Shown: one piece after another, positions 1 through 8,336 of the stretch | How the letters are laid out: each line of letters starts with the position of its first letter | Numbering within the stretch: the first letter of the stretch is position 1 | Assembly: GCF_002741015.1 (NCBI RefSeq) | Contig: NZ_CP016617.1 | Location: 62,001-126,000 of the forward strand | Direction: 5' to 3' | Source of the DNA: Microvirga ossetica | GTDB lineage: Bacteria; Pseudomonadota; Alphaproteobacteria; Rhizobiales; Beijerinckiaceae | DNA: 64,000 nucleotides | Position numbers and translations under genes: made by a program | Notes under the pieces: generated by a model | Told to the model about the DNA's origin: nothing | The model's database searches: none | What the model saw: the letters and a program-made list of their open reading frames with translations, nothing else

Positions 1-189
1 ATCCTGAATTGCTTGCGGCAAGGAGCGCCTAACAAAGCCATCGCTCGCAGACTGGATGTGACTGAGGCCGCGGTGAAAGTCCACATCCAAGCCATCCTGC
101 GCAAGACTGGTTTGGCCAATCGCACTCAAGCCGCCATATGGGCCTCCAAGTGCATGTCACAGCGAAATGGGGCATCTATGAATGTCTGA
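1..189 (+). CDS. LuxR/NarL-type transcriptional regulator, C-terminal end (partial)
   Basis: The reading frame is open from the first base and stops at 187-189, leaving 62 residues of a C-terminus. The visible part carries the second half of a LuxR/FixJ-type helix-turn-helix: a segment reading NKAIARRLDVTEAAVKVHI, then ILRKTGLANRTQAA. These are the recognition helix and last helix of the four-helix GerE domain. Proteins of this family are DNA-binding regulators, usually with an N-terminal receiver or ligand domain that lies outside the window here. The target genes cannot be inferred because everything downstream is insertion-sequence debris. Family assignment is confident; the subfamily is not resolved. 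Confidence 0.85.
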   Translation: MLNCLRQGAPNKAIARRLDVTEAAVKVHIQAILRKTGLANRTQAAIWASKCMSQRNGASMNV

Positions 190-439
190 GGTGGGGATGA
201 CTGAGATTGCGGTCGGAGTTCAGGTTAGCATCAACTTCAATCCCTCCGAAACCGATGAAGAGCTTTTCCGAGGGCATAGTCAGGCGGGTAGATGTGACCA
301 TTCTGGCAGGGCGCTCCTTTGTGCTCATAGTCAGGAATGAGGTCATTCTTGACCAATCGCACCGGATCAGGCCCGATTTCCCTGTTTTCGTCCGGTATGA
401 ATGCCGTAGAGGCTGAGCGGAACATCGTGCCAGCTCGGA
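190..439. other. Spacer with no recognised gene
   Basis: About 250 bases lie between the regulator and the IS110 remnant. Short open frames exist on both strands (for example 62 codons on the minus strand, 237-425), but neither has a convincing ribosome site or a recognisable family. It may be flanking DNA of the truncated transposon. Confidence 0.4.
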
Positions 440-866
440 CGCAGGGAAAGCCGTGAGGCTGCCGCCGCGACTGCGATGTTGATGGGCTTGAAGGGACTTG
501 GGGCAGAGTTTGCCAGCGTGCTCTTGTCAGAGGGGTTGTTCCGGACGTTTTCCAATCGCAAGGAGGTCGCAGCTTATGCAGGGTTGGTTCCCACGCGGTG
601 GCGAAGTCGGTCTGTCAGCCATGAGCAAGGCATCTCGAAAGCTGGCAATGCCCGGTTGCGGACGAGCATGATCCAGCTGGCCTGGCTCTGGCTCCGCCAT
701 CAGCCGCACTCCCGTCTGACCCAATGGCTCTACACTCGTGTGGAGCTCTAGCGCAGCCGTGGTTGGAACGAGGATTGTGCCACTGACTCGAAAGCTCTTG
801 ATCGCGCTGCGGAAGTATATCTCTGCCAGGGTTGCGATCGAGAGCGCTGTCATCAAGGCAGCATAG
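440..866 (+). pseudogene. IS110-family transposase, C-terminal remnant
   Basis: The frame around 440-751 encodes the C-terminal transposase_20 domain of an IS110-family DEDD transposase. The motifs GLKGLGAEF, AAYAGLVPT and SKAGNARLR are typical of the RuvC-unrelated helical domain that follows the catalytic N-terminus. A stop at 749-751 is followed, in a different frame, by the expected end of the family (RKLLIALRKYI... to a stop at 864-866), so one frameshift lies near 750. The N-terminal catalytic half is missing. It cannot be active alone and is a decayed fragment. Confidence 0.8.
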
Positions 867-901
867 CTCCCGGATCTCCCATTGCTCCCATCTTCCGAGG
901 T

Positions 902-1393
902 ATGATTGATCCAGGTGGACGAACCGATGCCCGAGGCGCTGGAGACGACGACGCTCTTGAGTCGGAAATCCAGAGTGACCCTGGCTTGGACGAGACCACC
1001 CAGCGGGCCGTAATCGAGGCAAGGCGCGGCCAAGACCGTTTCCGCCTCAATGTCGAAACCGTCGAGCAGCCCTGCCGCGTCACTGGCGTGACTGACCCAC
1101 GCCTACTCCGGGCCAGCCACATCAAGCCCTGGCGGTCCTGCGCGACCAGTGCCGAGCGGCTCGGCGGGAACAACGGGCTGCTGCTCTGCCCGAATGTCGA
1201 CCACCTGTTCGACCGGGGCTATATCTCCTTCCACGATGACGGGCGCATCCTCGTCTCACCTTTGGTTGATGCCACCCAGATTGCGCGGCTCGGGATTTCG
1301 ACGGCACCGCAGCTGAACGTGGTCGCCTTTAGCGCGAGACAGGCCACATACCTCGCCTTCCACCGTGAAAGCGTATTTCTTCATGGTCGCTGA
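902..1393 (+). CDS. HNH endonuclease domain protein, possibly N-terminally shortened
   Basis: A 163-residue protein with an HNH_2-type nuclease domain in its second half. From about residue 58 it reads CRVTGV, then ASHIKPW, then NGLLLCPNVDHLFDRGYISF. These are the conserved His, Asn and His/Asp metal-binding and catalytic positions of the HNH fold. The first 50 residues are charged and have no recognised domain. The frame stays open upstream without a start codon, so the original protein may have been longer and cut by the IS110 insertion. Family members act as DNA endonucleases, often in restriction or phage-related systems; no methyltransferase partner is present here, so the role is unknown. 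Confidence 0.75.
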   Translation: MIDPGGRTDARGAGDDDALESEIQSDPGLDETTQRAVIEARRGQDRFRLNVETVEQPCRVTGVTDPRLLRASHIKPWRSCATSAERLGGNNGLLLCPNVDHLFDRGYISFHDDGRILVSPLVDATQIARLGISTAPQLNVVAFSARQATYLAFHRESVFLHGR

Positions 1394-1494
1394 GCAGCAA
1401 GACAGGGCTGTAGGAAGGGAGGCTCGCCAATCCACGATCATGGACCCGGACTGGTGCAACTTGGTGTGGACACCATGGGTGCTTCACTCCGGTA

Positions 1495-1990
1495 TCAACA
1501 CACCTGTTCGCCGATGGCGCTTATGATCGGGGCCAGCTGATGAGTGAAGCCGCCTACCGGGATCTCGTGATCGAGATCGTGCGCAAGCTGCCCGACCAGC
1601 AGGGCTTTTAGGTGCTCGCGCGAAGGTGGGTCGTTGAGGTAGTCTTTACGCAATAGACAAAAGCGGACGTGCTCACTCTCCGGGCTGGTGGGCAGCACAT
1701 AGCGGATTTCGACCTCGTCATTCGTGACTACAACACGGTCGACCAGCAATAGCACGAGCTGTCGACGCAGCTCGAAGGTGGCATTCGCCAGACCGTGCTG
1801 CACCTGCTCACGAAAAGCCTCCAGTGAGGTCGCCAAACCGGCGAGTTGTTGCTGGCGTTGTGCATCGTTGTACAGAAGCTCCTCCTGGTCAGCCATCGCT
1901 TGCATGCGGTGCTCCAGGTCGCGGCCACGCCGTTCTTCCACTCTGAGCGAGCCAATGAGGCCGGTACCAAGCGTTAGATTGCAACCACTC
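1495..1990 (-). pseudogene. Large serine recombinase, C-terminal fragment
   Basis: The frame encodes the coiled-coil and end region of a large serine recombinase. A charged helical stretch (RDLEHRMQAM...) is followed by LEAFREQVQ, the conserved block RRQLVLLLVDRVVV, then VEIRYVLPTSP and FCLLRKDYL. These blocks follow the zinc ribbon in phage-type and transposon-type recombinases. The catalytic resolvase domain is absent, so this is a remnant. Reading back past the first methionine, a further stretch resembling the preceding helix continues to about 1990. A different copy of the same protein type, cut in another way, lies at the far end of the window. Confidence 0.75.
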
Positions 1991-2104
1991 TCATGTTCGC
2001 CATTTCAAGCAGCAGGCAACAGAAAAGTTCTGGCTTATCTGGCCAGCGGTTGAGGACAGCTGCACCCTGGATTTGCTTCGCTTAAGTGGAGAGCGGTTTG
2101 GTAG

Positions 2105-2962
2105 CTATCCGGCCAGCCTTTCGAACTGAACCGGACTGACATAATCGAGTGTCGAATGACGCCGGACGGGATTGTAAAACCCATCGATGTAACGACCAAT
2201 CGCCTTCTTGGCCTCGGCCCTCGTCTGGAAGACGGTGCGCCAGACCAGTTCGGATTTCAAGGTCTTGAAGAAGGTCTCGACCACGGCATTTTCGAAACAA
2301 TTGCCTGTCCCGGACATGGAGATCCGGATGCCGTGTTTCCTCAACTCGGCCTGATAGGCTGTCGAGCAATATTGACTGCCGCGGTCCGCGTGATGGGTCA
2401 GCCCCTCACCAAGTCTTCGGATCGCCAGAGCCTTGCGCAGCGCCTCCAGCGCCAGCTCCGTGTGGAGGCTGTCACTGACCGCCCAGCCGACCACCCGCCG
2501 AGCAAAGAGATCGAGAATCACAGCCAGGGAGAGCCAGCCCTCGTTCGTCCACAGATAGGAGATATCCGCGGCCCACTTCTGGTTCGGGCGCTCGGCCGAG
2601 AAGTCCTGCTCGAGCAGGTTGGGCGCGATCGGAAAAGCGTGATGGCTGTCGGTGGTGCGCTTGAAGCGGCGCTTCTGCCGGGCCTTGAGGCCGTTCTCGC
2701 GCATCAACCGAGCCGTCCGGCGGCGTCCCACCGTTAGGCCCTCGTCCTGCAACTCACGAGTCATGCGCGGGCTGCCATAGGTCTCATGCGAGAGGGTGAA
2801 GGCCGAGCGAATGTGGGCCAGAAGCACCAGATCCTCGCGCTGGCGCGGGCTGGCTGGACGCGAGCGCCAGGCGAAGTAGCCGCTTTGGCTGACACCGAGA
2901 GTCTGGCACAGGCGCGTGACGGGGAAGCTCTCTTTCGCCACATCGATGAACTGAAACTTCAT
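2105..2962 (-). CDS. IS3 transposase OrfB (DDE integrase-type), copy 1
   Basis: This 285-residue protein is a standard IS3-family OrfB. It has an N-terminal HTH_21-type region (QSGYFAWRSRP), then an rve integrase core with the DDE residues in ADISYL, HADRGSQY and the Glu in ENAVVETFFKTLKSE, ending with YNPVRRHSTLDYVSP. Its start overlaps the orfA stop by four bases (ATGA). A run of six T followed by C just upstream is a possible -1 slippery site that would give an OrfAB fusion. This copy belongs to the N-terminal variant reading IDVAKESFPVTRLCQTLGVS, which is shared only with the copy near 33.2-34.1 kb. Confidence 0.93.
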   Translation of the reverse strand: MKFQFIDVAKESFPVTRLCQTLGVSQSGYFAWRSRPASPRQREDLVLLAHIRSAFTLSHETYGSPRMTRELQDEGLTVGRRRTARLMRENGLKARQKRRFKRTTDSHHAFPIAPNLLEQDFSAERPNQKWAADISYLWTNEGWLSLAVILDLFARRVVGWAVSDSLHTELALEALRKALAIRRLGEGLTHHADRGSQYCSTAYQAELRKHGIRISMSGTGNCFENAVVETFFKTLKSELVWRTVFQTRAEAKKAIGRYIDGFYNPVRRHSTLDYVSPVQFERLAG

Positions 2963-3249
2963 CGACTTCCCTCCTTGGCGAAAAAAGCCGTAGCCTTCTT
3001 CAGGATCTCCCGCTCCTGGCGCAGGATCTCGTTCTCGCGCCGCAGCCGCTTCAGCTCGACCGCCATGTCCTCCTGGCGTTCTTCCGGCGGATCGTCGATC
3101 TCACGCTCGCGGCGGCGATCGAGCCAGTGGCGCAGGGTCGACAGGCCGACGCCGAGATCAGCGGCAATCGCCCGTCGGCTGCGGCCACTGGTCAAGGCGA
3201 GCCGTACAGCCTCATCCTGAAACTCTTTCGTAAAGCGTGTCTGGGGCAT
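2959..3249 (-). CDS. IS3 transposase OrfA, copy 1
   Basis: A 96-residue OrfA with a TnpA-type helix-turn-helix (KEFQDEAVRLAL, then AIAADLGVGLSTLRHWL) followed by a leucine-zipper-like coiled coil (LKRLRRENEILRQEREILKK). In the family OrfA binds the terminal repeats and can be fused to OrfB by frameshifting. It is identical in sequence to the orfA of copy 3 (18,496-18,786) and differs from the orfA of copies 4 and 5 at several positions (DDPPEE versus DAPPEE; MAVELK versus MAAELK). Confidence 0.92.
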   Translation of the reverse strand: MPQTRFTKEFQDEAVRLALTSGRSRRAIAADLGVGLSTLRHWLDRRREREIDDPPEERQEDMAVELKRLRRENEILRQEREILKKATAFFAKEGSR

Positions 3250-3300
3250 GGAGATCCTCCTGCTTCATGAGAGGCTCTCCATCTTTTCGGAGCAAGTCCA

Positions 3301-3491
3301 GGGTGAACCGTTCGACGCTCGCGCGCTGGATGGCGGAGCACCAGGATATGCGGCCTTCGTCGGCCACGCCGCCCAATGAGGACATCGTGGACGAGCTCAA
3401 GCGCCTCCGCCGCGAGAACGAGGTGCTGCGCCAAGAGCGCGACATCCTCAAGAAGGCCACCGCTTTTTTCGTCAAGGAGGGAAGTCGATGA
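3301..3491 (+). pseudogene. IS3 OrfA, C-terminal fragment (copy 2)
   Basis: The fragment encodes RSTLARWMAEHQ followed by a coiled coil, ELKRLRRENEVLRQERDILK, ending KEGSR. The N-terminal DNA-binding half is missing because the copy is joined to the right terminus of IS3 copy 1. The open frame reads through the junction into copy 1, but that upstream part is not coding sequence. The sequence differs from the other OrfA proteins in the window, so this copy came from a divergent lineage at its 5' end. Confidence 0.8.
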
Positions 3492-3894
3492 GGTTCAAGC
3501 TCATCGATGCGGCGAAAGCGGAATTCCCCATCCAGCGCCTGTGCCAGGTTCTTGAGGTGAGCCAGAGCGGGTACTTTGCCTGGCGAAGTCGTCCGGCGTG
3601 CCAGCGTCAGCGCGACGATCGGGTGCTGCTCGCCCATGTCCGGTCCGCCTTTCGAGAGTCGCATGGCACCGATGGCAGCCCACGGATGACGCGCGAACTC
3701 CAGGATCAGGGCCTGCCAATCGGTCGCCGTCGGACGGCCCGACTGATGCGCGAGAACGGCCTCAAGGCCCGGCAGAAGCGCCGCTTCAAGCGCACCACCG
3801 ACAGCCACCACGCCTTTCCTATTGCGCCCAACCTGCTCGAGCAGGACTTCTCGGCCGAGCGCCCGAACCAGAAGTGGGCCGCGGATATCTCCTA

Positions 3895-5609
3895 GATACT
3901 GTCGGCGAATTCCCTGTTGGCTATTCAGCAAGAGGAGGAATCCATGAGCCTTCATCCCGAGCCGATTGGTGAGATCCCGGCCGAGACCGTGCGAGTTGCC
4001 CGGGCAGCTTTCCCTAAGGGCAACATTGTGGCCCGGCTCCGGGATGAATTTAGCATCCTCTACCAGGATGAGGACTTCCGACGGTTCTACCCGAGCCGGG
4101 GGCAACCCGCCCTTGCGCCGTGGCGGCTGGCTTTGATCACGATCTTCCAGTTCCTCGAGCACCTCAGCGATCGACAAGCCGCTGACGCTGTCCGGGCCCG
4201 GATCGACTGGAAGTACGCCCTGGGGCTCGAGCTGACTGATCCCGGGTTCCACTTCAGCGTGCTCACCGAATTTCGGGCCCGCCTTGTCGCCGGCCAAGCG
4301 GAGCATCTGCTGTTGGACACCATGCTCGAGCGGTTCAAGGCCCGCGGTCTGATCAAAGCGCGCGGCAAGCAACGCACCGACAGCACGCATGTGTTGGGGG
4401 CCGTGCATGACCTCCATCTTCTCGAACTTGTCGCTGAGACGCTGCGCGCCACTCTCGATGATCTGGCCGCCGTTGTTCCGGACTGGATTCGCGTGATCGC
4501 TCAGCCGGCGTGGTTCGAGCGCTATGCACATCGCATTGAGGACTATCGTCTGCCCAAGAGCCGGGAGAAGCGTGAAGCTCTCTCGCTGGAGATTGGCACG
4601 GACGGGTTCTTCCTGCTCGACGCCTTGGACGATGCGAGCGCACCGGCTGCGGCTCGAGCGGTGCCGATGGTGCAGACGCTGCGCGACGTGTGGCGGGTGC
4701 ATTACGCACGGGACGATGGGCGGCCGCGCTGGCGGGCGGGAGCGGAACTGCCACCGGTCGGCGAACGGCTGCAGTCGCCCTATGATCCCGAGATGCATTA
4801 CTGCACAAAGCGTCAGATGGAGTGGTCCGGCTACAAGGTCCACGTCACCGAGACCTGCGATGACGATGCCGCGCACCTGATCACGCACGTCAAGACCTGC
4901 CCGGCCATGGAGCAGGACATGACGAGCACGGCCGAGATCCATGCGTGCCTGGCCGCCAAAGGCCTCCTCCCTTCTGAGCATTACGTGGACTCGGCCTACA
5001 TTGATGCGGCCTTGTTGGTCAGCAGCCGGCGGGACCACGGGATCTCGCTCGAGGGGCCGGTGCGGGGCGTATCGTCCTGGCAGGCCCGCACGGGACAGGG
5101 ATATGATCTGCCCAACTTCGTGATCGACTGGGAGCGCGAACAAGTAACCTGCCCACAGGGTAAGGTCTCCGTGACGTGGCGCGTCGCGCGCAGAGAGGAT
5201 GGAAGCCCGCGCATCAATGCCGTGTTCAGCCGCTCTGATTGTGGAGCCTGCGTCGTCAGAGCGCTGTGCACGCCCGCGAAGGAAGCCCGCCGCGCCGTCT
5301 ACTTCCACACGCGCCAGGAGTACGAGGCATTGAATGCAGCCCGATCCCGGATGCACGATCCCACATGGAAGGAGCGGTATCATATCCGGGCTGGCGTCGA
5401 GGGCACTCTCTCACAGGGTGTGCGGGTATTCGGAATGCGCCGGAGCCGGTATATCGGGCTCCTGAAGACCGGCCTCCAGGAAGTGTGTTCGGCGGCTGCG
5501 ATGAACGTCTTGCGGGTCGTACACTGGTTGGACGGATGGCCGCGCACCAAGACGCGCGTGACCCGCTTTGCTGCGTTGGCGCCAGCCCTCTGAATTCGCC
5601 GACAGTATC
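3895..5609 (+). mobile_element. IS1182-like element, copy 1
   Basis: The element is 1,715 bp, with terminal inverted repeats GATACTGTCGGCGAATTC. It is flanked by a 7-bp direct repeat TCTCCTA (3888-3894 and 5610-5616), showing a clean insertion into the orfB of IS3 copy 2. A second, closely related copy lies at 21,725-23,439 and a more divergent one at 18,826-20,632. Confidence 0.92.
3944..5593 (+). CDS. IS1182-like transposase, copy 1
   Basis: A 549-residue transposase. The start at 3944 is chosen because a strong ribosome site AGGAGGA lies at 3932-3938; a longer frame begins at a TTG further up. The N-terminus has the DUF772-type domain (PWRLALITIFQFLEHLSDRQAADAVR and DWKYALGLEL). The middle has the first catalytic region (QRTDSTHVLG) and VDSAYIDA, with a cysteine cluster SDCGACVVRALC near residue 440. 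The C-terminal DDE_Tnp_1_6 domain reads RAGVEGTLSQGVR, which carries the catalytic glutamate. All expected residues are present, so it may be active. Confidence 0.9.
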   Translation: MSLHPEPIGEIPAETVRVARAAFPKGNIVARLRDEFSILYQDEDFRRFYPSRGQPALAPWRLALITIFQFLEHLSDRQAADAVRARIDWKYALGLELTDPGFHFSVLTEFRARLVAGQAEHLLLDTMLERFKARGLIKARGKQRTDSTHVLGAVHDLHLLELVAETLRATLDDLAAVVPDWIRVIAQPAWFERYAHRIEDYRLPKSREKREALSLEIGTDGFFLLDALDDASAPAAARAVPMVQTLRDVWRVHYARDDGRPRWRAGAELPPVGERLQSPYDPEMHYCTKRQMEWSGYKVHVTETCDDDAAHLITHVKTCPAMEQDMTSTAEIHACLAAKGLLPSEHYVDSAYIDAALLVSSRRDHGISLEGPVRGVSSWQARTGQGYDLPNFVIDWEREQVTCPQGKVSVTWRVARREDGSPRINAVFSRSDCGACVVRALCTPAKEARRAVYFHTRQEYEALNAARSRMHDPTWKERYHIRAGVEGTLSQGVRVFGMRRSRYIGLLKTGLQEVCSAAAMNVLRVVHWLDGWPRTKTRVTRFAALAPAL

Positions 5610-6104
5610 TCTCCTATCTGTGGACGAACGAGGGCTGGCTCTACCTGGCCGTGGTCCTCGATCTCTTTGCTCGGCGGGTGGTCGGCTGGGCGGTCAGTGA
5701 CAGCCTCCACACGGAGCTGGCGCTGGAGGCGCTGCGCAAGGCTCTGGCGATCCGAAGACCTGGTGAGGGGCTGACCCATCACGCGGACCGCGGCAGTCAA
5801 TATTGCTCGACAGCCTATCAGGCCGAGTTGAGGAAACACGGCATCCGGATCTCCATGTCCGGGACAGGCAATTGTTTCGACAATGCCGTGGTCGAGACCT
5901 TCTTCAAGACCTTGAAATCCGAACTGGTCTGGCGCACCGTCTTCCAGACGAGGGCCGAGGCCAAGAAGGCGATTGGTCGTTACATCGATGGGTTTTACAA
6001 TCCCGTCCGGCGTCATTCGACACTCGATTATGTCAGTCCGGTTCAGTTCGAAAGGCTGGCCGAATAGCTAACAAACCGCTCTCCACTAAACTGAAGCAAA
6101 TCCA

Positions 6105-6555
6105 GAGAGCTGCTGACGGGCTTGGCGCAAGGCCCGCACCGCCGCCAGACGGGCCCGGGCCAGGTCTCGCAGGGCCTCATGGGCCGGATCCGGAACCCAG
6201 ACGGAGGTGAGTTCGCCGGCCCGATGCAGCCTGGCCAGATTGCTGGCATCGCGTCGGTCGGTCTTGATGCGCTCGCCCGGCTTGCGCGGGATCAGCGAGG
6301 GAGCCACCACCACACACTCGTGCCCGGCCGCCGTTAGTTGACGCTGGATACCATAGCCGCACGGACCCGCTTCGTAGCAGAACCGCAGGGTGCGGCCTGT
6401 GCATCCCAGCTTGTCCGCCAGCTTTTTGAGATCTGCAGGCGTGTTGGTGATCCGACCATACTCGCGCACGTCGCCGCGCTGGCCCTCTTCCGCCAGCGCC
6501 ACCGTGATGGTGTCTTTGTGCACATCCAGTCCGACAAAGATGATAGGCTGATCCA
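6105..6555 (-). pseudogene. IS110-family transposase, N-terminal remnant
   Basis: The frame encodes the DEDD catalytic domain of an IS110-family transposase: FVGLDVHKDTITVAL, YEAGPCGYGIQRQL, SLIPRKPGERIKTDRRDA and VPDPAHEALRDL. It ends at LRQARQQLS, where the right end of IS3 copy 2 begins, so the C-terminal domain is lost. The start is placed at the ATG before DQPIIFVG, although an in-frame ATG lies 31 codons earlier. It belongs to a different stretch of the family from the C-terminal remnant at 440-866, so the two cannot be confidently joined. Confidence 0.85.
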
Positions 6556-6661
6556 TGACCCGTCTCCGATGCATGAGGCTCGGCACCGAACCATCCGGCG
6601 CAATCCTCGAACACCTGCATACTGCGAGACGGGTCGCCCCAATCTCAGGCGAACATTTGGT

Positions 6662-7797
6662 CTAAGCAGCGATTCGGTGGTTGGCCAACGGATGGCGACT
6701 TCGCTCGCAATTGAGCATCGCGACCGCCTCGTGGATGGCATCATCGAGGTTCTCTGGACCCGCGAAAGTCTGGTGAGCAAGATGATGCTGCTTCAGATCG
6801 CGCCAGAGCTCTTCGATGGCGTTGAGTTCGGGAGCGTACTTTGGCAGCCATTCGACCGTGAGCCAGGGCGCCCGCTCGGCGAGGGCGGCGCGCGTCGCCT
6901 TGCTGGTGTGGATCGGGCCATTATCGAGGACGAGCACGATCGGCTTCGTCGCACGAGCGGACGTTGGGCCATACTGCGTGTCGATCTGGTCCAGCAGCGC
7001 GATGAAATCGGCACTGCGCTTGCTCCGGCTGGTGCGCACGATCAGGTCCCGCGGGGCCCAGTCGAGCAGACCGAGCATCGCCACCTTGGCGGCTTGGCCG
7101 GGCGCGGGAATGCGCAGATCCGCGCCCTTCTTGGCCCAAGCATGGGCGAGATAGGGGTGGGTGAGCGCTTGGCCGGGCGCGGGAATGCGCAGATCCGCGC
7201 CCTTCTTGGCCCAAGCATGGGCGAGATAGGGGTGGGTGAGCGCTTCGGATTCATCCCCGAACAAGAGCACGATATCGCCCGCCTCGGCCTGCGCCTTCAG
7301 GAGCTTGCGGCGCAGGCCGGCGCGATCCACGGCGTCTGCATCCTGGCGGCCCTTCAGGGTATGGCGCGGCCGGCGCCAGCGGAAATCCCCCTTTGGCGCA
7401 ACACGACCGAAAGCCGTGAGCGCGAGATGCGCACGCCGGAGCGCTTCTCGATCTCGTCGGCCAGCCGCGGCAAGGTCCAGTTGGGGCGATTTGCGACCGA
7501 TCCCGCCAGAACCGCCTCGGCCACCGCGAGCGCCCGCTCGGCCTTGACCGGTGCCGGTCCCGGGGCAACGGATCGCCGCAGCGCGTCGACCCCACCCGTC
7601 ATGAAAGCGCTGCGCCAGAGCCGCACGGTATCCTCGCGCACGCCGAAGGCCTCGGCGATCCGCGGGCTCGTCCAGCCCGCCAGGGTCAGCAGGAGCGCCC
7701 GCGCCCGATCCGCCTCGCCCCGATCGCGCGAGTGGCTGAGAGCCATGAGCTCACGCCGCTGCGCGGCGCTTGCGACAACAGGGGATTTGCCCGCCAT
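6662..7797 (-). pseudogene. IS630-family transposase with frameshift and internal 25-residue duplication
   Basis: The first frame encodes the helix-turn-helix half (GWTSPRIAEAFGVREDTVRLWR, then WTLPRLADEI) and stops near 7354. The second frame begins with RRPRHTLKGRQ and carries the DDE half: LLFGDESEALTHPYLAH, VLVLDNGPIHTS and KYAPELNAIEELW. The two overlap, so either a programmed frameshift or a mutation separates them. Within the catalytic half a 75-bp unit occurs twice in frame, repeating ALTHPYLAHAWAKKGADLRI plus PAPGQ. The insertion falls between the first and second catalytic aspartates and probably disturbs the fold. The stop codon is made by the terminal TA target site. Confidence 0.85.
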
Positions 7798-7870
7798 GAT
7801 CCGCATCCCGAACCAAACTATGAGATGGAATCACAGACAGCATCCGTTGGCCACCCCGCTGAAACCTGCT
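6665..7870 (-). mobile_element. IS630-family element between TA duplications
   Basis: The element is bounded by TA dinucleotides at 6663-6664 and 7871-7872, as expected for IS630. Imperfect inverted repeats are seen at both ends: AGCAG at the outer edge and a shared inner block TGGCCAACGGATG. Its right edge touches the stop codon of the neighbouring EthD-like gene. Confidence 0.82.
7092..7241. repeat. Two tandem 75-bp copies inside the IS630 transposase
   Basis: Units 7092-7166 and 7167-7241 appear identical base for base. The length is a multiple of three, so the reading frame is kept. An exact duplication implies a recent slippage or recombination event, or an assembly artefact. Confidence 0.9.
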
Positions 7871-8181
7871 TAGGTCAGGTCTTCGGTAATCTGCACGATA
7901 GGCTGCACACTGGTGAAGTTAGGAATATCATCAAGAATTTCCTGACCATGGGCTTGAACCGCATTCTGGAAGTCTTCCAGGGTGCGGAAGGTGAGCAAGG
8001 CAATCACCTGATAGGGTGCAGGACTGCCATCTAGCGAGCTAACCCCCCGCATTTGACGCTGGTCTTCCAGGCCCATAGATCGCCAGCGCTCCCTCACAAA
8101 GGGGACGTGCTTGTGCAGGTAGTAGTCATAATTGAACGATGAACCGGGTTCGTTCGGATACAGAGCACTGATAACAACCAT
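7870..8181 (-). CDS. EthD-family protein
   Basis: A 103-residue protein of the EthD (PF07110) dimeric alpha/beta-barrel type. It begins VVISALYPN and contains FNYDYYLHKHVPFVRERW, the family's hallmark segment in which the Y-x-x-x-H-x-P stretch lines the pocket. The C-terminal half predicts a beta-alpha-beta unit (PYQVIALLTFRTLEDFQNAV). The length fits the family. A strong GGGAGGGAG ribosome site precedes the ATG at 8181. The name comes from an ether-degradation cluster, but most members have unknown roles. Here it stands alone between elements, and its stop codon overlaps the TA target of the IS630 element, so the last residues may differ from the original. Confidence 0.8.
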   Translation of the reverse strand: MVVISALYPNEPGSSFNYDYYLHKHVPFVRERWRSMGLEDQRQMRGVSSLDGSPAPYQVIALLTFRTLEDFQNAVQAHGQEILDDIPNFTSVQPIVQITEDLT

Positions 8182-8336
8182 CGCTCCCTCCCTGAGCCAG
8201 TAGGATCCAGCTTCCCATGAGGTTCTGCTTCAGATGTTCGATCAGCAAGAGGGTTTAAGCTGCGTCCGTTGGGCCTGTCTCAAAACAGAAGATCCCCGGT
8301 TCCATAAAGGCGCTTATCGGAAATTCACGTGTAGAA

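Larger units (their letters stand above)
2068..3300 (-). mobile_element. IS3-family element, copy 1 (complete)
   Basis: This 1,233-bp element carries orfA and orfB on the minus strand. The terminal inverted repeats are imperfect: the left end starts TGGATTTGCTTCGC and the right end, read inward, starts TGGACTTGCTCCG; both continue to a shared GGAGAG. No 3-4-bp target duplication is visible (left flank ACCC, right flank GGGT), which suggests a flank was exchanged by recombination with the adjoining copy 2. Five further full or partial copies occur in the window. Confidence 0.88.
3488..6067 (+). pseudogene. IS3 OrfB split by an IS1182-like insertion (copy 2)
   Basis: The first part (3488-3894) encodes the N-terminal region and the first catalytic aspartate segment. 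The frame meets a stop at the insertion edge. The second part (5617-6067) resumes exactly at YLWTNEGWL and carries HADRGSQY and the catalytic glutamate region to the normal end. Removing the inserted element and one copy of its 7-bp duplication TCTCCTA restores a complete OrfB. The first 70 residues (IDAAKAEFPIQRLCQVLEVS...) differ from the other copies, while everything after GRRRTARLMREN matches them, so the gene is a mosaic. Confidence 0.88.
3301..6104 (+). mobile_element. IS3-family element, copy 2 (5' truncated, split by an IS1182-like element)
   Basis: This plus-strand copy lacks its left end: it starts inside orfA directly at the right edge of copy 1 (3300/3301). Its orfB is interrupted at 3895-5609. 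The surviving right end finishes with CTCCACTAAAC...CAAATCCA at 6104, matching the other copies. The right end interrupts an IS110 transposase gene (remnant 6105-6555). Confidence 0.85.

Noticed and set aside
3212..5383. A 723-codon open frame on the minus strand
   Set aside because: It is antisense to the IS1182-like transposase, crosses the IS3 junction and has no ribosome site; long antisense frames are common in this GC-rich DNA.
440..6555. The two IS110 fragments as halves of one element
   Set aside because: They lie on opposite strands far apart, and sequence alone does not show that they came from the same copy.
6338..7873. A 511-codon plus-strand frame
   Set aside because: It is antisense to both the IS110 and IS630 remnants and spans their border, so it cannot be one gene.
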